This document shows positions 10,606 through 18,860 of a DNA stretch of 64,000 nt, piece by piece. The notes under the pieces were generated by a model. The model was not told the DNA's origin. It was given only the letters and a program-made list of their open reading frames with translations, and did not search any database. The translations under genes were made by a program, and so were the position numbers. Each line of letters opens with the position of its first letter. The stretch's first letter is position 1. Where the stretch lies: positions 496,001 through 560,000 of the forward strand of contig NZ_KQ948426.1 of the NCBI RefSeq assembly GCF_001514065.1, given 5' to 3'. This DNA comes from Streptomyces antibioticus. GTDB taxonomy: Bacteria > Actinomycetota > Actinomycetes > Streptomycetales > Streptomycetaceae.

Positions 10606-10860
10606 GTGCCGAAGTCACGTATCCGCAAGAAGGCCGACTACACGCCGCCGCCGGCGAAGCAGGCGACCAGCATCAAGCTGAACAGCCGCGCCTGGGTCGC
10701 GCCCGTGATGCTGGCCCTGTTCGTCATCGGGCTGGCCTGGATCGTCGTCTTCTATGTGACGGACGGCTCCCTGCCCATCGATGCGCTGGACAACTGGAAC
10801 ATCGTGGTGGGCTTCGGCTTCATCGCCGCCGGGTTCGGCGTCTCCACGCAGTGGAAGTAG
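10606..10860 (+). CDS. crgA: Cell division inhibitor CrgA
   Basis: An 84-residue membrane protein with two transmembrane helices (about 31-52 and 64-80). It modulates FtsZ ring formation and coordinates growth and septation in actinomycetes. The N-terminus [16 protein letters not shown] is the family hallmark. The start is a GTG at 10606 with AGGAGAG seven bases upstream. The length equals that of known Streptomyces CrgA. It is divergent from DUF881 and is followed by a cluster of DnaA boxes. Confidence 0.95.
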   Translation: MPKSRIRKKADYTPPPAKQATSIKLNSRAWVAPVMLALFVIGLAWIVVFYVTDGSLPIDALDNWNIVVGFGFIAAGFGVSTQWK

Positions 10861-10884
10861 CTCTGCCCCGAGCTGTTCGCTGAG

Positions 10885-11099
10885 TTATCCACAGATCGCG
10901 AAAGTATCCACAGGCTGCCTGGGGACAATAGAACGACGATCTGTGGATAACTCACAGAGGGTTGACGCCGGTACGACTGCCACACCGGCCTCCGTATACC
11001 TGTTCGCCCCCTGCCTGACCTGCGGAAACACGGGTCAGCGACAGGGGGCACAGTTGTTCGCGCACACTATGCACAAGATTACTAACCCGCTGTGGACAA
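10885..11099. promoter_or_regulatory. Extra-origin cluster of high-affinity DnaA boxes
   Basis: The crgA-rhomboid intergenic region holds TTATCCACA at 10885-10893, GTATCCACA at 10904-10912 (one mismatch), TGTGGATAA at 10942-10950 (perfect, inverted) and TGTGGACAA at 11091-11099 (the Streptomyces-preferred TTGTCCACA, inverted). Clusters of DnaA boxes outside oriC that titrate DnaA and affect initiation frequency have been reported in S. coelicolor, one of them about 24 kb from oriC. The distance here (about 24 kb) fits. No gene is visible in this stretch. Confidence 0.8.
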
Positions 11100-11114
11100 C
11101 GAGCCTTTTCGCGC

Positions 11115-12005
11115 TCAGGTGAGCTGGGCCGTGCGCAGCAGAGTCATGGCGACGAGCACGACGAGGACGATCGCGCAGGTCCCGTACTGGACGAGGGCGC
11201 GATGCTCGCGCGGGGCGTGGATCATGGCGTAGCCGATGACGATGCCGCCGACGAGGCCGCCGATGTGGGCCTGCCAGGAGATGTTGAAGCTCGGGTTGAA
11301 GGTGAAGATCAGGTTGATCACCAGCAGGGCGATGATCGGCCGCAGGTCGTAGTTGCGGTGGCGCATGAGGACGCCGGTGGCGCCGAAGAGGCCGAAGATC
11401 GCGCCGGAGGCGCCGAGCGAGGGCTGGTTGGGGGCGGCGAGGAGGTAGGTAAGCGCGCTGCCGGCGAGGCCGGAGACGAAGTAGAGCGTGAGGTAGCGGG
11501 CGCGGCCGAGGGCTGCTTCGAGGGGGCCGCCGATCCACCACAAGCTGAGCATGTTGAAGATGATGTGGATGTAACCGCCGTGGAGGAACATCACGGTCAG
11601 GAGCCGGTACCACTGGCCCTCGGCCACGCCTTCGACACCGCCCAGGAGTGGGACGTAGGCACGGCCGATGAGGTCGAAGCTGTCGGTGAAGCGGTCGCCG
11701 ACGGAGAGCTGGACCAAGTACGCGGCGAGGCACAGACCGATGAGGATCTTGGTGATGAGCCTCGGGTCCGAGGTGACCGTCCCTCCGGCGAGCGTGCGGG
11801 GCGTCGCCGCGTCCGGGGCGTGGCCGGTGCCGGAGCCGGTGCGGACGCAGTCGGGGCACTGGAAGCCGACGGAGGCGCTGATCATGCATTCGGGGCAGAT
11901 GGGGCGTTCGCAGCGGGTGCAGCGGATGCCGGTCTCACGGTCGGGGTGGCGGTAGCAGCCGGGCAGGCTCTGTTCCTGCTGCGGACTGCCTGGCGCCTGG
12001 TCCAT
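11115..12005 (-). CDS. Rhomboid family intramembrane serine protease with N-terminal zinc finger
   Basis: A 296-residue protein. The first 60 residues hold a Cys/His-rich zinc-binding module (CYRHPDRETGIRCTRC, CPEC, CPDC). About six transmembrane helices of the rhomboid core follow (about 85-290). The catalytic Ser is in GASGAIFGLFG and the catalytic His in QAHIGGLVGG. Rhomboids cut transmembrane helices of substrate proteins. The start is the ATG at 12003-12005. It is the downstream gene of a minus-strand pair with ppiA, separated from it by a hairpin. Substrates are unknown. Confidence 0.92.
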   Translation of the reverse strand: MDQAPGSPQQEQSLPGCYRHPDRETGIRCTRCERPICPECMISASVGFQCPDCVRTGSGTGHAPDAATPRTLAGGTVTSDPRLITKILIGLCLAAYLVQLSVGDRFTDSFDLIGRAYVPLLGGVEGVAEGQWYRLLTVMFLHGGYIHIIFNMLSLWWIGGPLEAALGRARYLTLYFVSGLAGSALTYLLAAPNQPSLGASGAIFGLFGATGVLMRHRNYDLRPIIALLVINLIFTFNPSFNISWQAHIGGLVGGIVIGYAMIHAPREHRALVQYGTCAIVLVVLVAMTLLRTAQLT

Positions 12006-12040
12006 GAGGTCGTCCCCTACGTCGTCGTATGCAATGAAAC

Positions 12041-12072
12041 CGCCCCGTCCATCCTTACGGACGGGCGGGGCG
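12041..12072 (-). terminator. Probable terminator between ppiA and rhomboid gene
   Basis: The arms CCGCCCCGTCC and GGACGGGCGGGGCG form a GC-rich hairpin with a small bulge, flanked by AAAC and GTTT. It lies after the ppiA stop (minus strand). It may be partial, letting some transcription reach the rhomboid gene. Confidence 0.55.
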
Positions 12073-12096
12073 TTTGGTTCCCTGCGGGTGCTGGTG

Positions 12097-12630
<534 letters not shown>

Positions 12631-12912
12631 GGTGTGCCTTCCGTTGTCTTTCTGTGACCCTGCGATCCTCGCACGGTCCGGGTGGTTCGGCGCCCGTCGC
12701 CTCGGTGGAGGTCTCGTTCAGACGCTGTTCGGAGAAAAAGGGGCGAGTCCTTCCGGGCCGGGCGCGTTCCTCGGCGATCCGTGGCATTGTCGACGACAAG
12801 CTCCCGTTGCCCCGTATGCCCGCCCTCGCATGCCTGTCTGGCTGTTGGCATGCATGATCCGTAAAAGGGTGGAAAGTCGAATTACCGTACGCCACCGAGG
12901 AGGAGGATTCCC

Positions 12913-13614
12913 GTGACCCGCATTGACAGCGTGCGCGCCGCGACCGGTTCGGCGAAGGACAGCGTGCTGCACGCCGCGGAAGTGGTGGCGCCCTACGCCG
13001 ACACGGCCAAGGACAGGGCCTCGCAGTACGCACACGAGGCGCGCGTACGGCTCGCGCCGAGGGTGTCGCTGGCGGCCGAGCAAGCCCGCGTCCAGTACGG
13101 CGCGCATGTCGCGCCGCGTCTGGAACAGGCCCGTACGCATGTGCCGCCGAAGGTCGACCAGGCCGCCCATGAGGCCGCCGAGCGCACTCGTAAGGCTGCC
13201 CGGCAGGCCGCCGATTATTCACGGCCGAGGATCGAGCAGGCTGTGGCTGCGGCCGGTCCTGTGAGGGACGAGGCCGCTGCGCGTGGGGTGGCCGCTCTGG
13301 CCGCGTTGCGTGGCCAGGTTTCACCGAAGGAGATCGAGAAGCTGACGCGCAAGCATGCGCGGCGGGCGAGGGCCGGCCGTCTCGCGAAGGCGTTGGCGGT
13401 TGCCGGGCTGCTCGCGGGCGGCGCTTTCGCGGCGTGGAAGTGGTGGGACAAGCAGGCCAACCCGGACTGGTTGGTCGAGCCGCCCGCCGCGACGGAGGTG
13501 CCCGAGTCGAATGGGCTGACGTCGGTGGACGGCAGCGGCCAGTCCGTTCTCGACCCCGAGGTACAGGCCAAACAGGCCGAGGAGGAGGCAGCGCACCGCG
13601 ACGAACGGCGGTGA
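12913..13614 (+). CDS. DUF5324 family protein, helical with one membrane span
   Basis: A 233-residue protein from a GTG preceded by an exceptionally strong GAGGAGGAGG Shine-Dalgarno sequence. Residues 1-130 are long amphipathic Ala- and Arg-rich helices with repeated patterns (VAPYAD, LAPRVSL, VAPRLEQA), suggesting a coiled or lipid-associating rod. A basic stretch follows, then one transmembrane helix near 157-175 (LAKALAVAGLLAGGAFAAWKWW) and an acidic C-terminal tail. I recall it as a Streptomyces-specific family of unknown function. The 280-bp gap upstream holds the divergent promoters and a GCATGC repeat pair (12828 and 12848). Confidence 0.85.
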   Translation: MTRIDSVRAATGSAKDSVLHAAEVVAPYADTAKDRASQYAHEARVRLAPRVSLAAEQARVQYGAHVAPRLEQARTHVPPKVDQAAHEAAERTRKAARQAADYSRPRIEQAVAAAGPVRDEAAARGVAALAALRGQVSPKEIEKLTRKHARRARAGRLAKALAVAGLLAGGAFAAWKWWDKQANPDWLVEPPAATEVPESNGLTSVDGSGQSVLDPEVQAKQAEEEAAHRDERR

Positions 13615-13670
13615 CAGCTGCTTCCCCGAGCCGATGGTGCCGATGGGTTCGTTCGGCTCTGTGAGCAGCG

Positions 13671-13710
13671 CTGTGGGGCGGGAGGTGTGAAGGCGCCTTC
13701 CGCCCCACAG
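13671..13710 (+). terminator. Terminator after the DUF5324 gene
   Basis: The 11-bp arms CTGTGGGGCGG (13671-13681) and CCGCCCCACAG (13700-13710) are perfect complements, with a second palindrome GAAGGCGCCTTC in the loop region. It is followed after 4 bp by a parS site. Confidence 0.85.
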
Positions 13711-13714
13711 CGAT

Positions 13715-13728
13715 GTTTCACGTGAAAC
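13715..13728. other. parS: parS site
   Basis: A perfect 14-bp palindrome GTTTCACGTGAAAC, the ParB-binding centromere sequence of Streptomyces. Confidence 0.95.
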
Positions 13729-14101
13729 GTCGCCCTCCTGGCCGAGCTGGAACTGGACGAGGCTGGTCTCCTCGATGCCGAGCTTGCCGAGGTACTCCTC
13801 CGTGGCCCGGAAGACGGGTTCGGTGAACCAGGGCGGCATGACGAACCGGGAACCGCAGGTCGGCCGTGCCGCGCAGCCCGCTCGCCGCGGCGTCGGGCCG
13901 GCGGCCGAGACGGGCGTCCGCCTCGTCCTCCAGCGCCCCCACCTCGCAAGAAGCGGCCGCTGTCGCCGGCACGCTCACCAGTAACCCGCACCGCACGGCG
14001 TCGAGCACCGCCGGGCCCTCCTGCGGGCCCGCCTCGCCCACCACGGGGCGCCCCCTTCGGCGACGAGTTCCTCCGAGGAGCCCCATGGCTTCAGCCGTCA
14101 T
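13729..14101 (-). pseudogene. Frameshifted small gene next to tRNA-Ala
   Basis: On the minus strand a frame with typical GC-rich third positions starts at the ATG 14099-14101 (MTAEAMGLLGG) and runs to about 13850. Coding bias then moves to another frame that reads GSRFVMPPWFTEPVFRATE and LGKLGIEETSLVQFQLG. No single frame spans both halves. The second frame has no stop near the expected end and reads through the parS site (as DVSRET) into the antisense of the DUF5324 gene. A rare TTA (bldA) codon lies at 13982-13984. I do not recognise the family. It is either a decayed gene or one with a sequencing frameshift. No strong ribosome-binding site precedes the ATG. Confidence 0.5.
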
Positions 14102-14123
14102 CAACCCACCAAACAACGGACAG

Positions 14124-14164
14124 AAGAACCCCCTGACCGCGTTCCCGCAGGTCAGGGGGTTCTT
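14124..14164 (-). terminator. Terminator of tRNA-Ala
   Basis: Perfect 15-bp arms AAGAACCCCCTGACC (14124-14138) and GGTCAGGGGGTTCTT (14150-14164) lie 5 bp beyond the tRNA 3' end on the minus strand. Confidence 0.9.
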
Positions 14165-14169
14165 TGTTG

Positions 14170-14242
14170 TGGAGCCTAGGGGAGTCGAACCCCTGACATC
14201 TGCCATGCAAAGACAGCGCTCTACCAACTGAGCTAAGGCCCC
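14170..14242 (-). tRNA. tRNA-Ala (anticodon TGC)
   Basis: The minus strand folds as a 73-nt cloverleaf. The acceptor arms GGGGCCT and AGGCTCC pair, the D arm is AGCTCAGTTGGTAGAGC, the anticodon stem CTGTC/GGCAG holds loop TTTGCAT with anticodon TGC, and the T arm includes GGTTCGACTCC. CCA is not encoded. Confidence 0.97.
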
Positions 14243-14424
14243 GGAAAAGGAACGTCCGTCCGGCAGAGTCACATCACCGGCGGGCGCCGCAGACCAGACT
14301 ACCGGGTCACCCGGGGTATCTCGCAAAAAGATTGGGGGTCCCGATGAATGACCACTCTCCGTAAGATGCTCGGCGTGGTTCGCTACAGCGAACCGCCGTA
14401 TTGGGGAAGCGATGGGGAGACGCA

Positions 14425-14973
14425 ATGGACGCCGCACAGCAGGAAGCCACCGCAAGAGCGCGGGAACTGCAGCGGAACTGGTACGGGGAGCCGCTGGGGG
14501 CGCTCTTCCGTAAGCTCATAGACGATCTTGGCCTCAATCAGGCTCGTCTCGCGGGGGTGCTGGGACTGTCCGCACCGATGCTGTCGCAGCTGATGAGCGG
14601 ACAGCGGGCGAAGATCGGCAACCCGGCCGTGGTGCAGCGCGTGCAGCTGCTCCAGGATCTGGCGGGGCAGGTCGCGGACGGCAGCGTCAGCGCCGCCGAG
14701 GCGACGGAACGAATGGACGAGATCAAGAAGTCCCAGGGGGGCTCGGTGCTCAGCAACGCCACGACCACGACGAGCAGTTCGGGAGCGCCGACGGTCAAGC
14801 GGGTCGTCCGCGAGATCCAGTCGCTGCTGCGCTCGGTCGCAGCCGCCGGCGACATCATCGACGCCGCCGACAGTCTCGCCCCGACCCATCCGGAACTGGC
14901 AGAGTTCCTCCGGGTCTACGGCGCCGGCCGCACCTCCGACGCCGTCACGCACTACCAGTCCCACCAGAGCTGA
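14425..14973 (+). CDS. XRE-family helix-turn-helix DNA-binding protein
   Basis: A 182-residue regulator. The HTH spans about 25-60 (LFRKLIDDLGLNQARLAGVLGLSAPMLSQLMSGQRAKIGNP), with a helical C-terminal part and a Ser/Thr-rich linker near 110. I start it at the ATG 14425 because GGGGAGA lies six bases upstream; a longer frame from TTG 14401 is less likely. The gene is divergent from tRNA-Ala and followed by a perfect hairpin. Ligand and targets are unknown, and proteins of this length and architecture are common in Streptomyces near the origin. Confidence 0.85.
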   Translation: MDAAQQEATARARELQRNWYGEPLGALFRKLIDDLGLNQARLAGVLGLSAPMLSQLMSGQRAKIGNPAVVQRVQLLQDLAGQVADGSVSAAEATERMDEIKKSQGGSVLSNATTTTSSSGAPTVKRVVREIQSLLRSVAAAGDIIDAADSLAPTHPELAEFLRVYGAGRTSDAVTHYQSHQS

Positions 14974-14976
14974 CAC

Positions 14977-15005
14977 GGTGAGGCGCGAGGGGGTCGCGCC
15001 TCACC
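14977..15005 (+). terminator. Terminator after the XRE gene
   Basis: Perfect 12-bp arms GGTGAGGCGCGA and TCGCGCCTCACC with a 5-nt loop, 3 bp after the stop codon. Confidence 0.88.
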
Positions 15006-15139
15006 ACAGAGGGACCGGAGAACGACACGTGGGGGCGTGTCCTTCCACCGGGCCCGCCCGGGCCTCAGCACCGGGTTCTCATCGCGCGGGCTCTCATCTC
15101 CCGTGCGTGAGGGGTACATGAGCGGTGTCACTCATCTCC

Positions 15140-15167
15140 GAGGGATACGACGGGAGTCGTATCCCTC
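15140..15167 (+). promoter_or_regulatory. Perfect stem-loop in the leader of the second Ser/Thr kinase gene
   Basis: GAGGGATACGAC (15140-15151) pairs perfectly with 15156-15167 across a GGGA loop, 52 bp before the kinase start codon. It could be an operator, an mRNA structure or an attenuator. It is separate from the XRE terminator. Confidence 0.5.
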
Positions 15168-15219
15168 GCAGTGGGGGAAGCAAGGGGGGAGACCGAAGGG
15201 GGAGGAGCGACGCACAGCC

Positions 15220-16938
15220 ATGGGTGAGGTCTTCGCCGGCCGGTACGAACTCGTCGACCCGATCGGGCGCGGTGGCGTCGGCGCGGTCTGGCGCGCCTGG
15301 GACCACCGGCGTCGGCGCTATGTCGCCGCCAAGGTGCTCCAGCAGAGCGACGCGCACTCGCTGCTGCGGTTCGTCCGTGAGCAAGCATTGCGGATCGACC
15401 ACCCCCATGTGCTCGCGCCCGCCAGCTGGGCCGCCGACGACGACAAGGTCCTGTTCACCATGGACCTGGTCGGCGGCGGTTCGTTGGTCCATCTGGTCGG
15501 GGACTACGGCCCGCTGCCGCCGTCCTTCGTCTGCACGCTGCTGGACCAGCTGCTGTCCGGGCTGGCCGCGGTGCACGCGGAGGGCGTCGTCCACCGGGAC
15601 ATCAAGCCGGCCAACCTGCTGTTGGAAGCCACCGGCGCGGGCCGCCCGCGGCTGAGGCTGTCCGACTTCGGCATCGCCATGCGGCTGGGCGAACCGCGCC
15701 TGACGGAGACCGACCTCGTGGTGGGAACGCCGGGATACATCTCGCCCGAGCAGATGATGGGCTCCGAACCGGACTTCCCCGCCGACCTGTTCGCCGTAGG
15801 ACTGGTCGCCCTCTATCTGCTGGAGGGCGCGCGGCCCGACACCAAGGCGCTCGTGCAGTACTTCGCGGCGCACGGCACACCGGGGGCGCCCAAGGGCATA
15901 CCCGAGCCACTCTGGCAGGTCGTGGCCACCCTGCTCCAGCCCGATCCTCAGGCGCGGTTCCGCACGGCCACGGGGGCGCGCAAAGCACTCGCCTCGGCCA
16001 CGGAGCTCCTGCCCGAACCGGGCCCCGACGACGAGCTGATCGAGATCTTCGACCAACTCGGGCCCCTGCCACCGGGGTTCGGCCCCGAGGGGCCACTCAA
16101 GCCGGCACCGGGTGTGGAGACGACCCGGGGAGCTAGGGCAGCGCGGGAAGCGCAGGAGGCGACAGAACCGCAGGGAGCGACGGGCACGCAGGGCATCAGC
16201 GGGCCAGAGGCTCCACGGGGCGCGTCCCGCAAGCCGACGGACTCTTCCTGGCCGGACAGCTCCTCCGACTCCGTATGGCCCGGCACGGGTTCGGTGACGA
16301 CCGATCCCCGGCGCGCCGCGGCGAGTTCGATGACGAACGATCCGCATCACGCCGCCGCGGGCCCGAGGACGACCGACCCGCATCACGCCGCCGCGAGTCC
16401 GAGGACGACTGACCCGCATCACGTCGCCGCCCCCGGGGTCGTACCGCCCGACCCACGACAAGGCACCGCCACCGGCCCCACGCCGGACATCACGCCACCC
16501 CGCCCCCAGCACCCTCCCGCCACGGACCCGTCGACCGGAGCGCAGCCGCCCTCCATGTCGGACACCGGCAGCTTCCACCTGCCGCCTCCGCAGACCACCG
16601 CCCCAGAACCACAGCACGGCGGCGCACCACAGCAGCCCCCGCACCCAGCCTCGATCGCCCCGCACGACCCCACGCACGTCCTGTCCACCCCCCGTCCCGA
16701 AGCACGCCCCCCGGCACCGCCCCTGGCCCCACCGCTCCCGCGGCAGCTCGCCGATGCCTCTACCGCTTCATACACCGCCCGGGTCCCGCAGGTTCCGTCT
16801 CCGGCTCAGCCAATCCCCCGCCGCCGCGGCTCAAGGGCCCGACGCCGCCCCGGCCCCCCGGCCAAGGTGGCGCTCCCCCTCCTGCTCCTGGCGCTGACCT
16901 GCTACGCCGTGGGCTTCTGGGCACTGACCCGCATCTGA
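15220..16938 (+). CDS. Ser/Thr protein kinase with proline-rich linker and C-terminal membrane anchor
   Basis: A 572-residue kinase. The domain starts at residue 6 (GRYELVDPIGRGGVGAVWRA), with the AAK lysine (VAAKVL), catalytic loop VHRDIKPANLLL, DFG in SDFGIAMRL and APE-like region GYISPEQ; it ends near 270. About 250 low-complexity residues rich in Pro, Thr, His and Ala follow, including tandem TDPHHAAA-type repeats. One transmembrane helix closes the chain (about 549-570, VALPLLLLALTCYAVGFWAL). It lacks PASTA or other sensor domains, so the kinase is tail-anchored to the membrane. The start at ATG 15220 fits GGGGGAGGAG upstream. No phosphatase or partner gene is adjacent. Confidence 0.9.
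   Translation: MGEVFAGRYELVDPIGRGGVGAVWRAWDHRRRRYVAAKVLQQSDAHSLLRFVREQALRIDHPHVLAPASWAADDDKVLFTMDLVGGGSLVHLVGDYGPLPPSFVCTLLDQLLSGLAAVHAEGVVHRDIKPANLLLEATGAGRPRLRLSDFGIAMRLGEPRLTETDLVVGTPGYISPEQMMGSEPDFPADLFAVGLVALYLLEGARPDTKALVQYFAAHGTPGAPKGIPEPLWQVVATLLQPDPQARFRTATGARKALASATELLPEPGPDDELIEIFDQLGPLPPGFGPEGPLKPAPGVETTRGARAAREAQEATEPQGATGTQGISGPEAPRGASRKPTDSSWPDSSSDSVWPGTGSVTTDPRRAAASSMTNDPHHAAAGPRTTDPHHAAASPRTTDPHHVAAPGVVPPDPRQGTATGPTPDITPPRPQHPPATDPSTGAQPPSMSDTGSFHLPPPQTTAPEPQHGGAPQQPPHPASIAPHDPTHVLSTPRPEARPPAPPLAPPLPRQLADASTASYTARVPQVPSPAQPIPRRRGSRARRRPGPPAKVALPLLLLALTCYAVGFWALTRI
16333..16431 (+). repeat. Tandem 36-bp repeat inside the kinase linker
   Basis: Nearly three copies of a 36-bp unit, each encoding a (T/N)DPHHAAAxPRT-like dodecapeptide. 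They differ at a few bases only, so the array is probably recent and length-variable. Confidence 0.75.
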
Positions 16939-17278
16939 TCGACCTACCGCCCACGAGCAAGCCGCCGATGACGGCCCGGCCGCCCCCTCGCTCGCCGGCA
17001 CACCACTCGGCCAGACCCGGGCCCACCGCCGACCAGTCACCGCGGCCTAACCGAGCACTGACCGCCGCCAGGACCGACCGGCCACTGACCGCCGCCGGAC
17101 CCAACCGGCAGCTGAAACCGCCGGGCCCGACCGGCCATTGAATGCCCCGGCTCCAACCGGCCACTGGCCACTGGCCAACCCTGGGCCCAGCGCCCCGACC
17201 AGCCACCCCAGCCCCAGCGGCCCGACTACCACCCCCGGGCCCAGCCCCCTTACACGGCGCCTCCGGGCCGAGCCCCCC
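16939..17278. other. Gene-free interval with short degenerate repeats
   Basis: This interval lies between the convergent kinase and secreted-protein genes. I see no gene. It holds several imperfect copies of an ACCGGCCACTGAC-like motif (17050-17175) and a duplicated CCCCTTACACGGC (near 17247 and 17275) whose second copy covers the stop of the next gene. No convincing terminator is visible. Confidence 0.6.
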
Positions 17279-18634
17279 TTACACGGCACCCCCAGCCCGC
17301 CGCCGAGCCACCACCGTCCACACCCCGAGCACCCCCAGCACCACAGTGCCGCCCCCGATCCCGGCGACAGCGACCACGGTCATCACCGCATCGCCCTCCG
17401 CAGCCCCGCCACCGCCGCCGTCGCCTCCCCCGGCAACCCCAGCCCCCGGCCCCTGAGCCGCCACCTCGAAAGGCCCCGGAGGCTGGAACCGCCCGTAATA
17501 CGACGGCCCCGCCTCGGCCGAGCCGTCGACCCGTACGCGCAGCGTCACTCCGAACGGCCCGGCACCGTACTCCTCGCCCATCTGCTCGGAGAGATGGAGG
17601 ACGAGGTAGTACGACCCGGCGAACCGCATGCCGCGCACCGCGTCGGAGGAGTCGTAGCGGTTGGCGTAGTCGACGGGCGGCGGCACCGGGCGGAGCGTGG
17701 CCGCCTTCTGGCTGCCGCTGTAGCCGAACCTCCCGTCGGCGACGGGACCACGCGCGGGGTTGTAGAGGGACATGGTCAGGGCGCCGATCACGTAAGCGCC
17801 GCGGGTCGTGCTGCCCAGTTCGGCGGTGGCGCCGAGTCGTTGCCCCCAGCCGACCGGTACCGCGTAGAAGAGCGTCTGGCCGGGGGAGATGTCGGCCCTC
17901 CAGACTCCCTGCTCCACCGGCGTGGCCGAGCTGAAGCCCGCGCCTCCGGAGCGGGGTGTGGCCGCGCCCATGACGCCGCCGGGGGAGCCGGAGTCGGAGT
18001 CGGAGCCCGGGTCCGAGCTCCCCGGCGGAGTGGTGCCCACGGCCTTCTCCAACCGCGGCTCCAGGAACGGCGCCAGCTCCAGATCCCAGTCGTCCGGCGT
18101 CCCGCCCGTCCCGGCGATGCGGTGGACGATGACGTAGTACGAGCCGTCATCCTGACACGCCGTCCGTCGGGGGGAGATCTCCCGCGTCCCCGACACCACG
18201 ACCGGCCGCGGACTGCGCCCCGTACCCACCACATCGCTCTCGACGGAGCAGCTACGGCTGTCGGCGTCCTGCACGGTCACCCTGATGCCGTCCGACCCGG
18301 TCACCGTCGCCCCCGCGCGCGGGACAGCGGTGACGGAGACGTACGCGTCGGAGGTGTCGTCGAGTTCGAGGCGGTAGTAGACGTCGCCGTCCGCCGGAAG
18401 GGAGCTCTTGTAGGTCTTGCCGGGGGCGAGCAGCTCGGCGTCCCCGGTGCCCGCGGCGCCGTCGACCGGCTGATCGTCGGACGAGAAGCCGTACGACCCA
18501 CCGGCTCCCGCCCCCTCGGCAGCGACCGACGCCGTCTGCCCCATCAGGGTGACGGCCGCGAAGACCGCTCCCGCGAGTGCCGGGCGCAGAGTGGTCCACG
18601 GCCGAGAACGCCACCGCACGGTACGCCGCCCCAC
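17279..18634 (-). CDS. Secreted, C-terminally membrane-anchored protein of unknown function
   Basis: A 451-residue protein. A Sec-type signal peptide covers about 1-40 (basic start, then PALAGAVFAAVTLMGQTASVAA). Two similar extracellular beta-rich segments follow (about 62-190 and 240-385), each with a YYRLEL or FYAVPV strand, a sentence-like SYYVIVHR/SYYLVLHL strand and an xDxDxR pattern. They look like tandem pre-peptidase-type or jelly-roll modules, separated by a Gly/Ser/Pro linker. A Gly-rich stretch precedes the final transmembrane helix (about 418-443) and a short RRRAGGAV tail. It begins with GTG. I do not recognise a named family. It could be a sensor or adhesion protein. It is convergent with the kinase gene. 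Confidence 0.75.
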   Translation of the reverse strand: MGRRTVRWRSRPWTTLRPALAGAVFAAVTLMGQTASVAAEGAGAGGSYGFSSDDQPVDGAAGTGDAELLAPGKTYKSSLPADGDVYYRLELDDTSDAYVSVTAVPRAGATVTGSDGIRVTVQDADSRSCSVESDVVGTGRSPRPVVVSGTREISPRRTACQDDGSYYVIVHRIAGTGGTPDDWDLELAPFLEPRLEKAVGTTPPGSSDPGSDSDSGSPGGVMGAATPRSGGAGFSSATPVEQGVWRADISPGQTLFYAVPVGWGQRLGATAELGSTTRGAYVIGALTMSLYNPARGPVADGRFGYSGSQKAATLRPVPPPVDYANRYDSSDAVRGMRFAGSYYLVLHLSEQMGEEYGAGPFGVTLRVRVDGSAEAGPSYYGRFQPPGPFEVAAQGPGAGVAGGGDGGGGGAAEGDAVMTVVAVAGIGGGTVVLGVLGVWTVVARRRAGGAV

Positions 18635-18745
18635 CGCAACCCGCCACCTCTCCTCGTCGCCGGACCGTCGCCGGACCGTGGCCCATCCTGCCCAGCCGGG
18701 GCGGCGCTCACCCCCGTATTCAGGCCACCCCGTATGTCAGGCACC

Positions 18746-18824
18746 GCAAAAGCCCTTCCGACAATGCAAAAGCCCTTTAGGCAACGCAAAAGCCCTTCAG
18801 GCAACGCAAAACCCCGACCGCAAC
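18746..18824. repeat. 20-bp tandem repeat, about four copies
   Basis: Three copies of GCAAAAGCCCTTnnnnCAAn with period 20 (18746, 18766, 18786) and a partial fourth at 18806 that merges into the terminator. It lies upstream of the secreted-protein gene and downstream of the DLW-39 gene. Confidence 0.8.
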
Positions 18825-18836
18825 GGCGGCCGGGGT
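18811..18836 (-). terminator. Terminator after the DLW-39 gene
   Basis: Arms ACCCCGACCGC and GCGGCCGGGGT (one G-T pair) with a 4-nt loop, followed on the minus strand by the A-rich repeats (T-rich in the transcript), 25 bp after the stop. Confidence 0.8.
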
Positions 18837-18860
18837 CTGTTCAGACTCTGGTGTCAGTGC

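Noticed and set aside
14170-14242. tRNA-Ala as the attachment site of an integrated element
   Set aside because: No integrase, no duplicated tRNA 3' end and no phage genes are visible within several kb on either side.
18746-18824. 20-bp repeats as a CRISPR array
   Set aside because: The units abut with no spacers, the unit is too short and no cas gene is near.
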